Assembly: GCF_014647435.1 (NCBI RefSeq)
Contig: NZ_BMPE01000002.1
Location: 387,481 to 451,480, forward strand
Direction: 5' to 3'
DNA length: 64,000 nt
Origin: Deinococcus radiotolerans
GTDB lineage: Bacteria; Deinococcota; Deinococci; Deinococcales; Deinococcaceae
Shown: piece by piece, positions 27,493-39,572 of the stretch
How positions within the stretch are numbered: position 1 is the stretch's first letter
Layout: the number at the start of each line of letters is the position of its first letter
Translations under genes and position numbers: made by a program
The notes under the pieces: model-generated
What the model was told of the DNA's origin: nothing
Seen by the model: only the letters and a program-made list of their open reading frames with translations
Databases searched by the model: none

Positions 27493-27601
27493 ATGGAAGT
27501 GCAGTTCGTTTTTAGGACTTCTCTTTTTTCCAGATCCTAGTGCCGTTTTTCACGAGCAGTATGGGGTGAGGGGCGGCGCAGACGCAGAAAGGAGACCGAC
27601 C

Positions 27602-27961
27602 ATCGAATACGCCAACTTCGTCATCATGCTGCTCGTCGCGCTCGGCATCGGCATCATTGCTGTGCTTGCTAGCGCCCTCCTCGGCCCCAAGAAGGCCAGT
27701 CGAACCAAACTCATGGCCTACGAGAGCGGGAACGACCCCGAACGCGGCGGTGTCGGCACCGGCCAGCGCTTCCCCGTGCATTTCTACCTCGTGGCCATGC
27801 TGTTCATCATCTTCGACATCGAAACCGCCTTCTTCTACCCCCTGGCCGTCGCGTACCAGAAACTCATCCCCTTTGCCTTCTTCGAGGCCGTCACCTTCGT
27901 GCTCCTGCTGCTCGTCGGGTACGTGTACATCCTGAAAAAGAAGGTGCTGGAATGGGCCTAA
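27602..27961 (+). CDS. nuoA: NADH-quinone oxidoreductase subunit A
   Basis: Small membrane subunit of complex I, first gene of the nuo operon. Core: IMLLVALGIGIIAVLASALLGP, then YESGNDPERGGVGTGQRFPVHFYLVAMLFIIFDIE (the conserved ExGxxP and DxE region), and two further helices. No ATG/GTG/TTG occurs where the family N-terminus should be. AAAGGAG (27588-27594) is ideally placed, 7 bases before ATC at 27602, giving 119 aa beginning IEYANFVIMLL. The only standard start is GTG 27566, upstream of the ribosome-binding site, adding 12 polar residues. ATC is my preferred but unproven start. Confidence 0.9.
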   Translation: MEYANFVIMLLVALGIGIIAVLASALLGPKKASRTKLMAYESGNDPERGGVGTGQRFPVHFYLVAMLFIIFDIETAFFYPLAVAYQKLIPFAFFEAVTFVLLLLVGYVYILKKKVLEWA

Positions 27962-28061
27962 GAGCGCTTACTCCTGCGTCGGCGAATCAAGAGAGGCGAA
28001 GGGCCGCCCCTGAGCCTGGGGCCACCGGACGCTCAGCAGGCCACACCGTGGAGGTGCGCCC

Positions 28062-28598
28062 ATGCCACTGAAGGAACTGTTCGAGAAGGACTGGCAGGAA
28101 CTGGAGTCCGAGGGGATCCTGTTTTCCAGCCTGGAGAAGCTAGTCGCGTGGGGGCGGAGTAACAGCCTGTGGCCCGCGACGTTCGGGCTGGCGTGCTGCG
28201 CCATTGAGATGATGAGCTCCACCGACGGCCGCAACGACCTGGCGCGCTTCGGGAGTGAGGTGTTTCGCGCGTCGCCCCGGCAGGCGGACGTGATGATCGT
28301 CGCGGGGCGCCTGAGCAAGAAGATGGCGCCGGTCATGCGCCGCGTGTACGACCAGATGCCCGACCCGAAGTGGGTGATCAGCATGGGCGCGTGCGCCAGC
28401 AGCGGCGGCATGTTCAACAACTACGCGATTGTGCAGAACGTGGACAGCGTCGTGCCGGTGGACATCTTCGTGCCCGGCTGCCCCCCCCGCCCCGAGGCGC
28501 TGATCTACGCCGTGATGCAGCTCCAGAAGAAGGTGCGCGGCGAGGCGTTCGACGGGCTGGGGCAGCAGCTGCCCATGGTGGACGCATGGACCCGCTGA
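28062..28598 (+). CDS. nuoB: NADH-quinone oxidoreductase subunit B
   Basis: Peripheral-arm subunit carrying cluster N2, the last Fe-S centre before quinone. The 178-aa protein has the N2 ligands: the adjacent pair in [11 protein letters not shown] (Cys45/46), Cys in [12 protein letters not shown] and Cys in [20 protein letters not shown] precedes the ATG. A 100-bp gap separates it from nuoA; nuoC starts 13 bp inside its end. Confidence 0.97.
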   Translation: MPLKELFEKDWQELESEGILFSSLEKLVAWGRSNSLWPATFGLACCAIEMMSSTDGRNDLARFGSEVFRASPRQADVMIVAGRLSKKMAPVMRRVYDQMPDPKWVISMGACASSGGMFNNYAIVQNVDSVVPVDIFVPGCPPRPEALIYAVMQLQKKVRGEAFDGLGQQLPMVDAWTR

Positions 28599-29293
28599 AA
28601 CCCGCAGACGCGAAACCCATGGGCCGCGAGGGCGTCGCGCAGTCCAGCACCAGCGCCGCGCCGGTCGTCCCGTCCCCGGTCCCGGTGATTCCGGCTGCGC
28701 CCAGCCGCGACGTGACCGGCCTGATCGCCGAACTGGGCCTGACCGAGGATCACGCCGCCGAACCCACCGCCCTGGTCACGCCCGGCGATCTGCACCGCGC
28801 CGCGCAGGCCCTCAAAGATCACGGGTTCATGCTCATGGACACCGTCGGCATCGACTACAGCACCTACACCGAGGCCCGCCCGAAGCGCTTCGCGGTGCTG
28901 CACAACATCTACCACCCGCGCGACCACCGCCGCCTCTTCCTGCGCGTGTGGCTGGACGACGGCGAGACCCTGCCCAGCCTGTACCCGATCTGGCGCGCCG
29001 CGAACTACCTGGAACGCGAGGTGTACGACCTGATGGGCGTCACCTTCACCGGTCACCCCGACCTGCGCAAGGTCCTCACGCCCGACGACCTCGAAGGTCA
29101 CCCGCTGCGCAAGGACTTCCCGCTGGGCGAGACGCCCACCCTGTTCCGCGAGGGCCGTCACCTCGACCCAGCGGCGTTCCGCGCGGGCCTCACCGGGCGC
29201 GACGCGGGACTCACCGGATACCGCGGCGAACTGCGCCGGGGCCGGGGCGAGGACCGCCTGCCGCCCGTCATGCCGGAAGGAGGGCCCAAGTGA
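28586..29293 (+). CDS. nuoC: NADH-quinone oxidoreductase subunit C
   Basis: 30-kDa type subunit near the quinone site. The 235-aa protein has the family core [56 protein letters not shown] (quoted in part) and the [22 protein letters not shown] signature. About 45 Pro/Ala/Ser-rich residues precede the core and look dispensable; they arise because the start lies inside nuoB. Overlaps nuoB by 13 bp; its stop overlaps the nuoD GTG. Confidence 0.95.
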   Translation: MDPLKPADAKPMGREGVAQSSTSAAPVVPSPVPVIPAAPSRDVTGLIAELGLTEDHAAEPTALVTPGDLHRAAQALKDHGFMLMDTVGIDYSTYTEARPKRFAVLHNIYHPRDHRRLFLRVWLDDGETLPSLYPIWRAANYLEREVYDLMGVTFTGHPDLRKVLTPDDLEGHPLRKDFPLGETPTLFREGRHLDPAAFRAGLTGRDAGLTGYRGELRRGRGEDRLPPVMPEGGPK

Positions 29294-30633
29294 CCACGAC
29301 CGACAAGCCCGGCACTGGTCAGCAGGGCGCCGCTCAGCCCAGCCGTCCGGCCCCCACGCACGGCGCGCAGGCCCCCGGCGGGACGCTGGCCCCCGAGCAG
29401 ATGCAGCCCGACCATCAGGAATCCACGAGCGCCGAGCGCCTGCACGGGCAGACCGAAGGGCAGATGCACACGCAGATCATGAGCCTGAACGTCGGGCCGC
29501 AGCACCCCAGTACGCACGGCGTGCTGCGGCTCGTGGTGGACATGGACGGCGAGTACGTCGTGAAGGTCACCCCGCACATGGGGTACCTGCACACCGGCTT
29601 CGAGAAGACCTTCGAGAATCGCACGTACCAGCAGGGCGTGACCTACGCGCCCCGCACCGACTACCTGCACTCGTTCGGCCATGAACTCGCGTACGTCCTG
29701 AGCGTCGAGAAACTCCTGCAGGCGGACGTGCCCGAACGGGCCACCACCGTGCGCGTCATCCTGCACGAACTCGGACGCATCCACAGCCACCTCGTGTTCG
29801 TCGGCACCGGCCTGCTCGACCTGGGCGCCCTGACCCCGTTCTTCTACGCCTTCCGCGAGAAAGAAGCCCTCCAGGACCTGTTCGAGGCGGTGTGCGGGTA
29901 CCGCATGAACCAGGGGTACTTCCGCGTGGGCGGCCTGTACCGCGACATCCCGGGCGACTGGGCGCCCCGCGTGGAGAAGTTCCTCGACCAGATGGAACGC
30001 GGCGTCACCGAGTACAGCACCCTGTTCGCGCAGAACCCCATCTTCCTCGACCGCGCTAAAGGGGTGGGCGTCATCCCGCCCGAGGTCGCCATCGACCTGG
30101 GCCTCACCGGACCCAACCTGCGCGCCAGCGGCGTGCCCCTCGACCACCGCAAGGACAACCCCTACTGCGGCTACGAGAGCTACGACTTCAACGTCATCAC
30201 CAGCACCGACGGGGATTCCCTGGCGCGCTTCAACATGCGCCTCCTCGAATTCGGCGAGAGCATCAAGATCGTCCGGCAGGCCCTCAGGCGCCTGAAACCC
30301 GGCCCGGTCAAGGACCCCAACCGCAAGATCAGCCTCCCGCCCCGCCACGAACTCGAGACGAGCATGGAAGCGGTCATCCACCACTTCAAACTCGTCACCG
30401 AGGGCTTCCACCCGCCCACCGGCGAGGTGTACGTCCCGGTCGAGAGTGCGCGCGGCGAGGTCGGGTACTACATCGTCAGTGACGGCGGCAGCATGCCGTA
30501 CCGCGTGAAGATCCGCGCGCCCAGCTTCGTGAACCTCCAGGCGCTGGAGTACGCCTGCGTCGGCGCGCAGTTCGCGGACCTCATCACGATTCTCGCCACC
30601 ATCGACCCCGTGCTGGGCGACGTGGACCGCTGA
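29290..30633 (+). CDS. nuoD: NADH-quinone oxidoreductase subunit D
   Basis: 49-kDa subunit forming the quinone chamber with NuoB. The 447-aa protein has [20 protein letters not shown] (quinone-site His of QHPSTHG), [23 protein letters not shown] and the C-terminal [12 protein letters not shown] (terminal Asp-Arg conserved). About 60 residues of Gln/Pro/Thr-rich N-terminal extension precede the core. GGAGG precedes the GTG start at 29290, which overlaps the nuoC stop. Confidence 0.97.
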   Translation: MTTTDKPGTGQQGAAQPSRPAPTHGAQAPGGTLAPEQMQPDHQESTSAERLHGQTEGQMHTQIMSLNVGPQHPSTHGVLRLVVDMDGEYVVKVTPHMGYLHTGFEKTFENRTYQQGVTYAPRTDYLHSFGHELAYVLSVEKLLQADVPERATTVRVILHELGRIHSHLVFVGTGLLDLGALTPFFYAFREKEALQDLFEAVCGYRMNQGYFRVGGLYRDIPGDWAPRVEKFLDQMERGVTEYSTLFAQNPIFLDRAKGVGVIPPEVAIDLGLTGPNLRASGVPLDHRKDNPYCGYESYDFNVITSTDGDSLARFNMRLLEFGESIKIVRQALRRLKPGPVKDPNRKISLPPRHELETSMEAVIHHFKLVTEGFHPPTGEVYVPVESARGEVGYYIVSDGGSMPYRVKIRAPSFVNLQALEYACVGAQFADLITILATIDPVLGDVDR

Positions 30634-30680
30634 TTACCGGCGGACCCCGGACGTTCTCTCAATCAAGGAGTGCAGCCAAT

Positions 30681-31304
30681 TTGAGTTACTTCGCTGAGAA
30701 ACAACCACTGGTGGCGGATATCTTCAGCCGTTACCCGGATTCACCGCAGGGGCGGCGCAGCGCACTGATGCCGCTGCTGCGTGAGGTGCAGGACGCCGAG
30801 GGCTTCGTGTCCGAGGCCCGCATGGCCGAGATCGCCGCGCTGTGCGGCACGACGGCGACCGAGGTGCGCTCGGTGATGAGCTTCTACTCCACGTACCACA
30901 CGCTCCCCACAGGCAAATATCACCTGCAGGTGTGCAGCACGCTGATGTGCGCGCTGGCCGGGTCGGACGAACTGTGGGATCACCTCGTGGAGACGCTGGA
31001 CGTGCAGCCGGGCGAGGTGAGCGCGGACGGGCGCTTCAGCGTGCAGAAGGTCGAGTGCCTGGGCTCGTGCGGCACCGCGCCCATGATGCAGATCAACAAT
31101 GACGGGTACTACGAGAACGTGGGCCCCAGCAAGTGCGCGCGGATTCTGGAGTCACTGCGGAGCGACCTGCAGCCGCTGCCGGACAATCCGGTGCCGGTGA
31201 CGGTGGGCGCCGACGGGCGGCAGGTGCTGGCGACCGGGCAGGCGATCGGGTCGAGCGTGACGGGCCTGCACCGCCTGCCGGAACAGGCCGGGGGTGAGGC
31301 GTGA
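30681..31304 (+). CDS. nuoE: NADH-quinone oxidoreductase subunit E
   Basis: 24-kDa thioredoxin-like subunit with [2Fe-2S] cluster N1a. The 207-aa protein has the four ligands in VCSTLMCAL (C-x4-C) and [15 protein letters not shown] (C-x3-C). A helical N-terminus [19 protein letters not shown] precedes it; the last 45 residues are a non-conserved tail. It starts at TTG 30681 with AAGGAG 10 bases upstream; no ATG fits. The nuoF GTG overlaps the stop by 4 bp. Confidence 0.95.
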   Translation: MSYFAEKQPLVADIFSRYPDSPQGRRSALMPLLREVQDAEGFVSEARMAEIAALCGTTATEVRSVMSFYSTYHTLPTGKYHLQVCSTLMCALAGSDELWDHLVETLDVQPGEVSADGRFSVQKVECLGSCGTAPMMQINNDGYYENVGPSKCARILESLRSDLQPLPDNPVPVTVGADGRQVLATGQAIGSSVTGLHRLPEQAGGEA

Positions 31305-32644
31305 CCGCCACGGCCCCCACCCCCCCGAAACCGATCACGAGCGCGAAGGACCCGCGCTTCGCGCCGACGCTGTACGCGCACGTGGGGCAGCCGGAGAGCT
31401 GGACTCTTGCTTACTACCGCCGGAACGGTGGGTACGAGCCGGTGAAGCGCGCGTTCGCGATGGGCCCGGACGCCGTGATCGAGGAAGTGAAAAAGTCCGG
31501 CCTGCGCGGGCGCGGCGGGGCGGGCTTCGCGACGGGCCTGAAGTGGTCGTTCATGCCGCTGAAGGACGGCAAGCCGCACTACATCATCTGCAACGCGGAC
31601 GAGTCCGAACCCGGCAGCTTCAAGGACCGCTACCTGCTCTCGGAGGACCCGCACCAGCTGATCGAGGGGATGATCATCGCGGGCTACGCCATGCGCGCCA
31701 GCGTGGGGTACATCTACATCCGAGGGGAGTACGTGCACGCCGCCGAGCGCATCTGGGCCGCCATTCACGAGGCGCGCGCGGCGGGGCTGCTGGGCCAGAA
31801 CATCCTGGGCAGCGGCTTCGACTTCCAGCTGTTCGTGCACCGCGGCGCCGGAGCGTACATCTGCGGCGAGGAAACCGCACTCATGAACTCGCTGGAGGGC
31901 CTGCGCGCCAACCCGCGCCTGAAGCCCCCCTTCCCGGCCGCGGCGGGCCTGTACGGGCTGCCCACCACCATCAACAACGTCGAGACCTTCTGCGCCGCCA
32001 CGCAGATCCTGCGCTACGGCGCGGACTGGCACGCGGGCATGGGCACTGAGAAGAGCAAAGGCATGAAACTCTTCCAGATCAGTGGCCCGGTCGCGCGGCC
32101 CGGCGTGTACGAACTGCCGCTGGGCACCACCTTCCGCGAACTCATCTACGACTGGGCGGGCGGCCCCCTGGAGGAGATGAAGGCCATCATTCCCGGCGGA
32201 AGCAGCTGCCCCATGCTGCCCTGGACGGACGCGATTCTCGACACGCCCATGGACTACGAGGCCGTCGCGGCCGCCGGCAGCATGCTGGGCACCGGCGGCG
32301 TCACGCTGATCCCGAAGGCGGACTGCATCGTGAACGCCACCTGGAACCTCGTGCGCTTCTACGGCCACGAGAGCTGCGGGAAGTGCACGCCGTGCCGCGA
32401 GGGCATCAGCTCCTGGATGACCCGCATGTACCAGAAACTCGTGACCGGCCGCGGCCAGCCCGGCGACGTGCAGCTCATCTTGGACATGAGTGACAACATC
32501 GGCGGCCGCAGCTTCTGCGCGCTGGCCGACGCCTGCCTGGGCCCGGTCCTGAGCAGCATCAAACACTTCCGCGAGGAATACGACGCCCTGGCCACCACCC
32601 AGCAGCCCCTGTACCCCGCGCGCAAACGCTGGAGGGACGCGTGA
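31301..32644 (+). CDS. nuoF: NADH-quinone oxidoreductase subunit F
   Basis: 51-kDa subunit that binds NADH, FMN and the [4Fe-4S] cluster N3. The 447-aa protein shows [19 protein letters not shown] (FMN/NADH Gly-rich loop), [36 protein letters not shown], and cluster ligands in [11 protein letters not shown] plus a later Cys in [16 protein letters not shown] start overlapping the nuoE stop (GTGA). Confidence 0.97.
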   Translation: MTATAPTPPKPITSAKDPRFAPTLYAHVGQPESWTLAYYRRNGGYEPVKRAFAMGPDAVIEEVKKSGLRGRGGAGFATGLKWSFMPLKDGKPHYIICNADESEPGSFKDRYLLSEDPHQLIEGMIIAGYAMRASVGYIYIRGEYVHAAERIWAAIHEARAAGLLGQNILGSGFDFQLFVHRGAGAYICGEETALMNSLEGLRANPRLKPPFPAAAGLYGLPTTINNVETFCAATQILRYGADWHAGMGTEKSKGMKLFQISGPVARPGVYELPLGTTFRELIYDWAGGPLEEMKAIIPGGSSCPMLPWTDAILDTPMDYEAVAAAGSMLGTGGVTLIPKADCIVNATWNLVRFYGHESCGKCTPCREGISSWMTRMYQKLVTGRGQPGDVQLILDMSDNIGGRSFCALADACLGPVLSSIKHFREEYDALATTQQPLYPARKRWRDA

Positions 32645-32681
32645 GGCGCGTGCCGGGCCGGACCCGCCGTGAGGTGCGGAC

Positions 32682-34852
<2,171 letters not shown>

Positions 34853-34853
<1 letters not shown>

Positions 34854-36010
34854 TGCCCGACTGGCTCGCCACACTCCTGATCTCGCTGCTCAAGGCCGTG
34901 CTGGTCGTCCTGGGCCTGCTGACCACCTTCGCGTACATGACCCTGATCGAGCGGCGCCTGCTGGGCCGCATGCAGCTGCGCCCCGGCCCGAACCGCGTGG
35001 GCCCCATGGGCCTGCTGCAACCCGCCGCGGACGCCATCAAGAGCATCTTCAAGGAGGACCTCACCGTCACCCTGGCCGACAAGCTCGTGTACACCCTGGC
35101 GCCCATCGTCGCCATCGGCATGGCCCTGACCGCGTTCGGGGGCCTGCCCGCCGGGCCCGCCGGGAGCCTGTTCGGCGAGAACCCCTGGGTGTACAACCTC
35201 GACACCGGCATCCTGGCGCTGCTCGCGCTGACCAGCATGGGCGTGTATGGCATCTTCCTGGGCGGCTGGGCGTCCGGCAGCAAATACCCGATCCTGGGCG
35301 GCCTGCGGTCAAGCGCGCAGATGATCAGCTACGAACTCGGCATGGGCCTGAGCCTGCTGGGCCTGCTGATGATCGTGGGCACCACCTCCTTCCACGGCAT
35401 CGTGGGCTGGCAGGCGCAGAACGGCCCGATGATCCTCTTCCAGTCGCTGGGCTTCGTGCTGTTCCTGATCTCGTCCTTCGCGGAAACGAACCGCACGCCC
35501 TTCGACCTGCCGGAAGCCGAGCAGGAGATCGTCGCCGGGTACCTCACGGAGTACAGCGCGATCAAGTGGGCGCTGTTCCAGATGGCCGAGTACGTGAACA
35601 TGATCACCGCGTCCGCCGTCATGAGCACCCTCTTCTTCGGCGGCTGGAAGGGCCCGCAGTTCCTCAACGGCCTGATCCCCGGGATTTCCGACTGGCCGCT
35701 GATCTGGCTGATCGTGAAGATTGCGTTCTTCCTGTTCCTGTTCATCTGGGTGCGCGCCACCCTCCCGCGGCTGCGCTACGACCAGCTGATGCGCTTCGGC
35801 TGGAAACTCGTGCTGCCCCTGGCGCTGGCCAACACCATGCTGACCGCCGCGTTCCTCGCCTTCCGCGGCTCCGGCGGCCTGTGGTTCCTGGGCGTCCTCA
35901 GCTTCGCGGGCGTGCTCGCGCTGCTCGTCCTGAGCGACCGCGTCCGCACCCTGTGGAACCAGCCCAGCATCCGCCCCGAAGGGGACATCGTCCGCGCCGG
36001 AGGCGACTGA
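34853..36010 (+). CDS. nuoH: NADH-quinone oxidoreductase subunit H
   Basis: Membrane subunit linking the quinone site to the proton-pumping arm. The 385-aa protein has about eight membrane helices, the loop [35 protein letters not shown], and [18 protein letters not shown] with the conserved acidic quinone-site residues, then [15 protein letters not shown]. Starts at ATG overlapping the nuoG stop by 1 bp. Confidence 0.97.
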
Positions 36011-36046
36011 TGCGCGCCTCCCCTCACCCCACCACAGGAGCCAACC

Positions 36047-36586
36047 ATGGGCGTTCTTGAAATAGCCAAGGGCATGGGCGTCACGCTGGGGAAACTGTTC
36101 CAGAAACCCGTGACCGTCAGTTACCCCGAACAGCGCGCCACGCTGCAACCCCGCTTCCGCGGGCGGCACATCTTGACCCGCCACCCCGGCACGAATCTGG
36201 AAAAGTGCATCGGCTGCTCGCTGTGCGCCGCCGCGTGCCCCGCCTACGCCATCTACGTGGAGGCCGCCGAGAACGACCCGGCCGCGCCCGTGTCGCCTGG
36301 CGAGCGGTACGCGAAGGTATACGAGATCAACATGCTGCGCTGCATCTTCTGCGGCATGTGCGAGGAAGCCTGCCCGACCGGCGCGGTCGTACTGGGCAAC
36401 GAGTTCGAGATGGCCGACTACCGCTACCGCGACTTCGTGTACGCCAAGGAGGACATGCTCGTCGGCGTGACCGGCAGCGTCCCGCAGCGCCGCGAGGCCG
36501 AGCGCAGAGGCAAACCCGTCCGCCTGGGCTTCCAACTCGACGGCGGGCAGCCCCGCGCGGAACTGGAAGGGGTGAAGTACCAGTGA
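36047..36586 (+). CDS. nuoI: NADH-quinone oxidoreductase subunit I
   Basis: Subunit with two [4Fe-4S] clusters (N6a, N6b) feeding N2. The 179-aa protein has [16 protein letters not shown] and [16 protein letters not shown], each C-x2-C-x2-C-x3-[18 protein letters not shown] is the usual entry segment. CAGGAG precedes the ATG. It is followed by a 115-bp gap with heptamer repeats before nuoJ. Confidence 0.97.
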   Translation: MGVLEIAKGMGVTLGKLFQKPVTVSYPEQRATLQPRFRGRHILTRHPGTNLEKCIGCSLCAAACPAYAIYVEAAENDPAAPVSPGERYAKVYEINMLRCIFCGMCEEACPTGAVVLGNEFEMADYRYRDFVYAKEDMLVGVTGSVPQRREAERRGKPVRLGFQLDGGQPRAELEGVKYQ

Positions 36587-36587
36587 G

Positions 36588-36688
36588 GGTCGATGGTCGA
36601 TGGTTGAAAGTTGATGGTTGTCCTGCGTCCCGCGCCCCGCGCACGGCGTCCCTCCCACTGCCCACTGCCCACACCCCACTCCCCGTGG
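36588..36688 (+). repeat. Two heptamer repeat arrays in the nuoI-nuoJ gap
   Basis: Five consecutive 7-mers of the GGTTGAT type at 36588-36622 (GGTCGAT, GGTCGAT, GGTTGAA, AGTTGAT, GGTTGTC). Then 30 bp of GC-rich spacer, and from 36654 four or five CCCACTG-type 7-mers (CCCACTG twice, CCCACAC, CCCACTC, CCCGTGG). They resemble short tandemly repeated heptamers known in cyanobacteria and some Deinococcus. The first unit is related to the repeat at 1750-1799. Confidence 0.7.
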
Positions 36689-36701
36689 CCGGAGACCGCC
36701 C

Positions 36702-37337
36702 ATGATGCTGGCGTTCATCCTGCTGGGCGCGCTGGCGATCGTGGGCGGCGTGATCACCATTGCCGCAAAGAACGCGGTGCATGCGTCGCTGGGGCTGGTG
36801 GGGACGCTGCTGTGCGTGGCGGGCCTGTTCGCCACGTTGAACGCGTCGTTCCTGGCCGCGACCCAGGTGATCGTGTACGCGGGCGCGGTGATGGTGCTGT
36901 TCCTGTTCGTGATCATGCTCCTGAACGCGAACCAGCCGGTCACGGAACGCGACCCGGTGCCGTACGTGCGGGAACTCGCCGGGATCGGCGGGACGCTGCT
37001 GGCCGGGGCGTTCGTGGTGCTGGCCTTCACGTACAGGGACCCACGCCCGCTGGCCGAGGGGGCCGAGGCGCTGCGTGGCGGGTCCGCGCTGGTGATGGGG
37101 GAGACCCTCCTGACCCGCTTCCTGCTGCCCTTCGAGGCGGTGAGCATCCTGCTGCTCGTGGCGATCGTGGGCGCGGTGGCGCTCGTGCAGCGCCCGGCCG
37201 CGCAGCCGGACGGCGTGCCGGACGAGCTGGAGGAACCGGTGGGCGCGCCCCAGCAGGAGCGGCGGCAGGTGCCGCGCGGGGCCGCCCCGGCCCTGATGCA
37301 GACCCGCGGCGCCCAGGACGGGGAGGTGCGTGCCTGA
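36702..37337 (+). CDS. nuoJ: NADH-quinone oxidoreductase subunit J
   Basis: Five-helix membrane subunit. The 211-aa protein has [39 protein letters not shown] and the conserved [20 protein letters not shown] with the pi-bulge Tyr region. The tail (about 50 residues, Gln/Pro/Arg-rich) is longer than usual. ATG 36702 follows CCGGAGA; longer in-frame versions run into the repeat array and are rejected. nuoK starts on its stop. Confidence 0.94.
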   Translation: MMLAFILLGALAIVGGVITIAAKNAVHASLGLVGTLLCVAGLFATLNASFLAATQVIVYAGAVMVLFLFVIMLLNANQPVTERDPVPYVRELAGIGGTLLAGAFVVLAFTYRDPRPLAEGAEALRGGSALVMGETLLTRFLLPFEAVSILLLVAIVGAVALVQRPAAQPDGVPDELEEPVGAPQQERRQVPRGAAPALMQTRGAQDGEVRA

Positions 37338-37639
37338 TGGTGCCCACCACCTCCTACCTGGCCCTGTCCGGGATTCTGTTCGCGCTGGGCATGATCGGCG
37401 TGCTGACCCGCCGCACGGCCATCATGGTGTTCCTGTCGGTGGAGCTGATGCTGAACGCCGCGAACCTCGCGCTGGTGGCGTTCGCGCGGTCGTGGGGCGA
37501 CCCGACCGGGCAGACGGCCGTGTTCATCGTGATGACGCTGGCCGCCGCCGAGGTGGCGATCGGGCTGGCGATCATCGTCGCGATCTTCCGTAAACGCGAG
37601 ACCACGAACGTGGACGATCTCGCCGCGTTGAAAGGCTGA
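37337..37639 (+). CDS. nuoK: NADH-quinone oxidoreductase subunit K
   Basis: Three-helix membrane subunit of 100 aa: [40 protein letters not shown] with the conserved Glu of the proton path, and [20 protein letters not shown] with a second conserved Glu. ATG overlaps the nuoJ stop by 1 bp (TGATG). Confidence 0.95.
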   Translation: MVPTTSYLALSGILFALGMIGVLTRRTAIMVFLSVELMLNAANLALVAFARSWGDPTGQTAVFIVMTLAAAEVAIGLAIIVAIFRKRETTNVDDLAALKG

Positions 37640-37649
37640 GTGGCAACCT

Positions 37650-39572
37650 GTGGATAGTCTTCCTGCTCTGTACCTGCTGCCCCTGTTGCCGCTGCTGGGC
37701 TTCACGGCCCTGATGGTGCTGCCGCGCCTGTTCCCCGGCAAGACGGGGGGCTGGCTGGCAACCGGGATGGTCGGCGCGGCGTTCGTCGTGGCCGTCATCC
37801 GCTACCTGAACCAGGGCGCGCCCGCCCATGAGGTGCTGTGGGCGTGGCTGCCGAACATGGCCCTGAACGCCAACCTGTCGGTGGGCTTCTGGCTCGACCA
37901 GCTCTCTGCGCTGATGGCGCTGATCATCACGGGCGTGGGCTTCCTGATTCACCTGTACTCGATCTCGTACATGGGGCACGACCCGAAGTTCACGCGCTTC
38001 TTCGCGTTCCTGAACTTCTTCGTAGCGATGATGCTGATCCTGGTGCTGGCCGACTCCTACCCACTGATGTTCGTTGGCTGGGAGGGCGTGGGCATGGCGT
38101 CGTACCTGCTGATCGGCTTCTGGTTCAACGGCCGCAACAGCGAAGCCAGTGACGCGCAGGTCCGCGCCGCCAGCGACGCCGAGGCCGTCAGCAACTCCAA
38201 CGCGGCGCGCAAGGCGTTCATCATGAACCGCATCGGGGACCTGGGCTTTATGCTGGGCATGTTCCTGCTGTTCAAGCTGTACGGCACCCTGTCGATCCCC
38301 GAACTGGCCGAGCGGGTCGAGGGCGCGCAGGTGGCGCAGGCGGGCATCGAACTCGCCTGTCTGTTCCTGCTCGTCGGCGCGGTCGGCAAGAGCGGCCAGC
38401 TGCCCCTGACGACCTGGCTGCCGGACGCCATGGCGGGCCCCACGCCCGTCTCCGCGCTGATCCACGCGGCGACCATGGTCACGGCCGGCGTGTACCTCGT
38501 GGCGCGCAGCCACTTCCTGTACGACCTCGCCCCGAACGCCAGCCTGTGGGTCGCGTGGGTGGGCGGCCTGACCGCGCTGTACGGCGCGCTGTCCGCGCTG
38601 AACCAGTCGGACATCAAGAAGATCCTGGCGTACTCCACCGTGTCGCAGCTGGGCTACATGTTCCTCGCGGTGGGCCTGCACGCGTACTCGGCGGGCGTGT
38701 TCCACCTGCTGACGCACGCGTTCTTCAAGGCGCTGCTCTTCCTCGCGGCGGGCGCCGTGATCCACGCGCTGCACGAGGAGCAGGACGTGCGGAAGATGGG
38801 CGGCCTGCACAAATTCATGCCGTTCACGCACCTCGTGTCCGTGGCGGGCGTGCTGGCGATCGCCGGAATTCCCATCTGGAGCGGCTTCTTCAGCAAGGAC
38901 GCGATCCTGGCCGCCGCGTACGAGCAGAGCCTGCCCCTGTACCTGATCGGGCTGGGCGTGGCGCTGCTCACCGCGTTCTACATGGGCCGCTGGTACTTCC
39001 TGGTGTGGCGCGGCGCGTACCGCGGTCACGGCCATCCGCACGAGGCGGATGCCCTCACGAAGATCCCGCTGGGCGTGCTGGCCGCGCTGGCGACCCTGGC
39101 CGGGTTCCTGAACATCCCCACCTTCCTGGGTGGCGGACACGCCTTCGACACGTACCTGGGCCGGGCGATCCCGCTGCACGCACACGAGATTCCCGTCGCG
39201 ACCGAGTGGCTGCTGACCGTCTTCGCCGTCCTCGCGGGCGTGATCGGGCTGGGCTGGGCGTTCCTGGGGCACCGCCGTAGCGCCCTGACGACCGGGCCGC
39301 TGGGTGAACTCAGCCGCAACAGCCTGTACCTTGACGCGCTGTACGACAACGTCGTGTCCGCCCCCAGCCGCGCCATCGCGGGCGCACTGGACACCGTGGA
39401 CCGCGGCACCGATGACGCCCTGAACGGCATCGCCCGCAACGCCAGCGGCCCCGGCGGGCTGTTCACGCTGTGGCAGAGCGGCTTCGTGCGCGCCTACGCG
39501 GTCAGCATGCTGCTCGGCACGGCCGTCATCATCGGCTACTGGGCCCTCAAGACCATCGGGAGCGGCGCATGA
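37650..39572 (+). CDS. nuoL: NADH-quinone oxidoreductase subunit L
   Basis: Distal antiporter-like proton-pumping subunit of complex I. The 640-aa protein has about 15-16 helices, MFVGWEGVGMASYLLIGFW (conserved Glu), VGAVGKSGQLPLTTWLPDAM (Lys of the proton channel), TPVSALIHAATMVTAGVY, HAFFKALLFLAAGAVIHAL, and the long lateral helix near the C-terminus. The GTG start at 37650 lies 10 bp after nuoK. nuoM starts 4 bp inside its end. Confidence 0.96.
   Translation: MDSLPALYLLPLLPLLGFTALMVLPRLFPGKTGGWLATGMVGAAFVVAVIRYLNQGAPAHEVLWAWLPNMALNANLSVGFWLDQLSALMALIITGVGFLIHLYSISYMGHDPKFTRFFAFLNFFVAMMLILVLADSYPLMFVGWEGVGMASYLLIGFWFNGRNSEASDAQVRAASDAEAVSNSNAARKAFIMNRIGDLGFMLGMFLLFKLYGTLSIPELAERVEGAQVAQAGIELACLFLLVGAVGKSGQLPLTTWLPDAMAGPTPVSALIHAATMVTAGVYLVARSHFLYDLAPNASLWVAWVGGLTALYGALSALNQSDIKKILAYSTVSQLGYMFLAVGLHAYSAGVFHLLTHAFFKALLFLAAGAVIHALHEEQDVRKMGGLHKFMPFTHLVSVAGVLAIAGIPIWSGFFSKDAILAAAYEQSLPLYLIGLGVALLTAFYMGRWYFLVWRGAYRGHGHPHEADALTKIPLGVLAALATLAGFLNIPTFLGGGHAFDTYLGRAIPLHAHEIPVATEWLLTVFAVLAGVIGLGWAFLGHRRSALTTGPLGELSRNSLYLDALYDNVVSAPSRAIAGALDTVDRGTDDALNGIARNASGPGGLFTLWQSGFVRAYAVSMLLGTAVIIGYWALKTIGSGA

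Noticed and set aside
37572..39272. 566-codon frame antisense to nuoK-nuoL
   Set aside because: Low-complexity His/Gln/Arg-rich product and full overlap with the unmistakable nuoK and nuoL.
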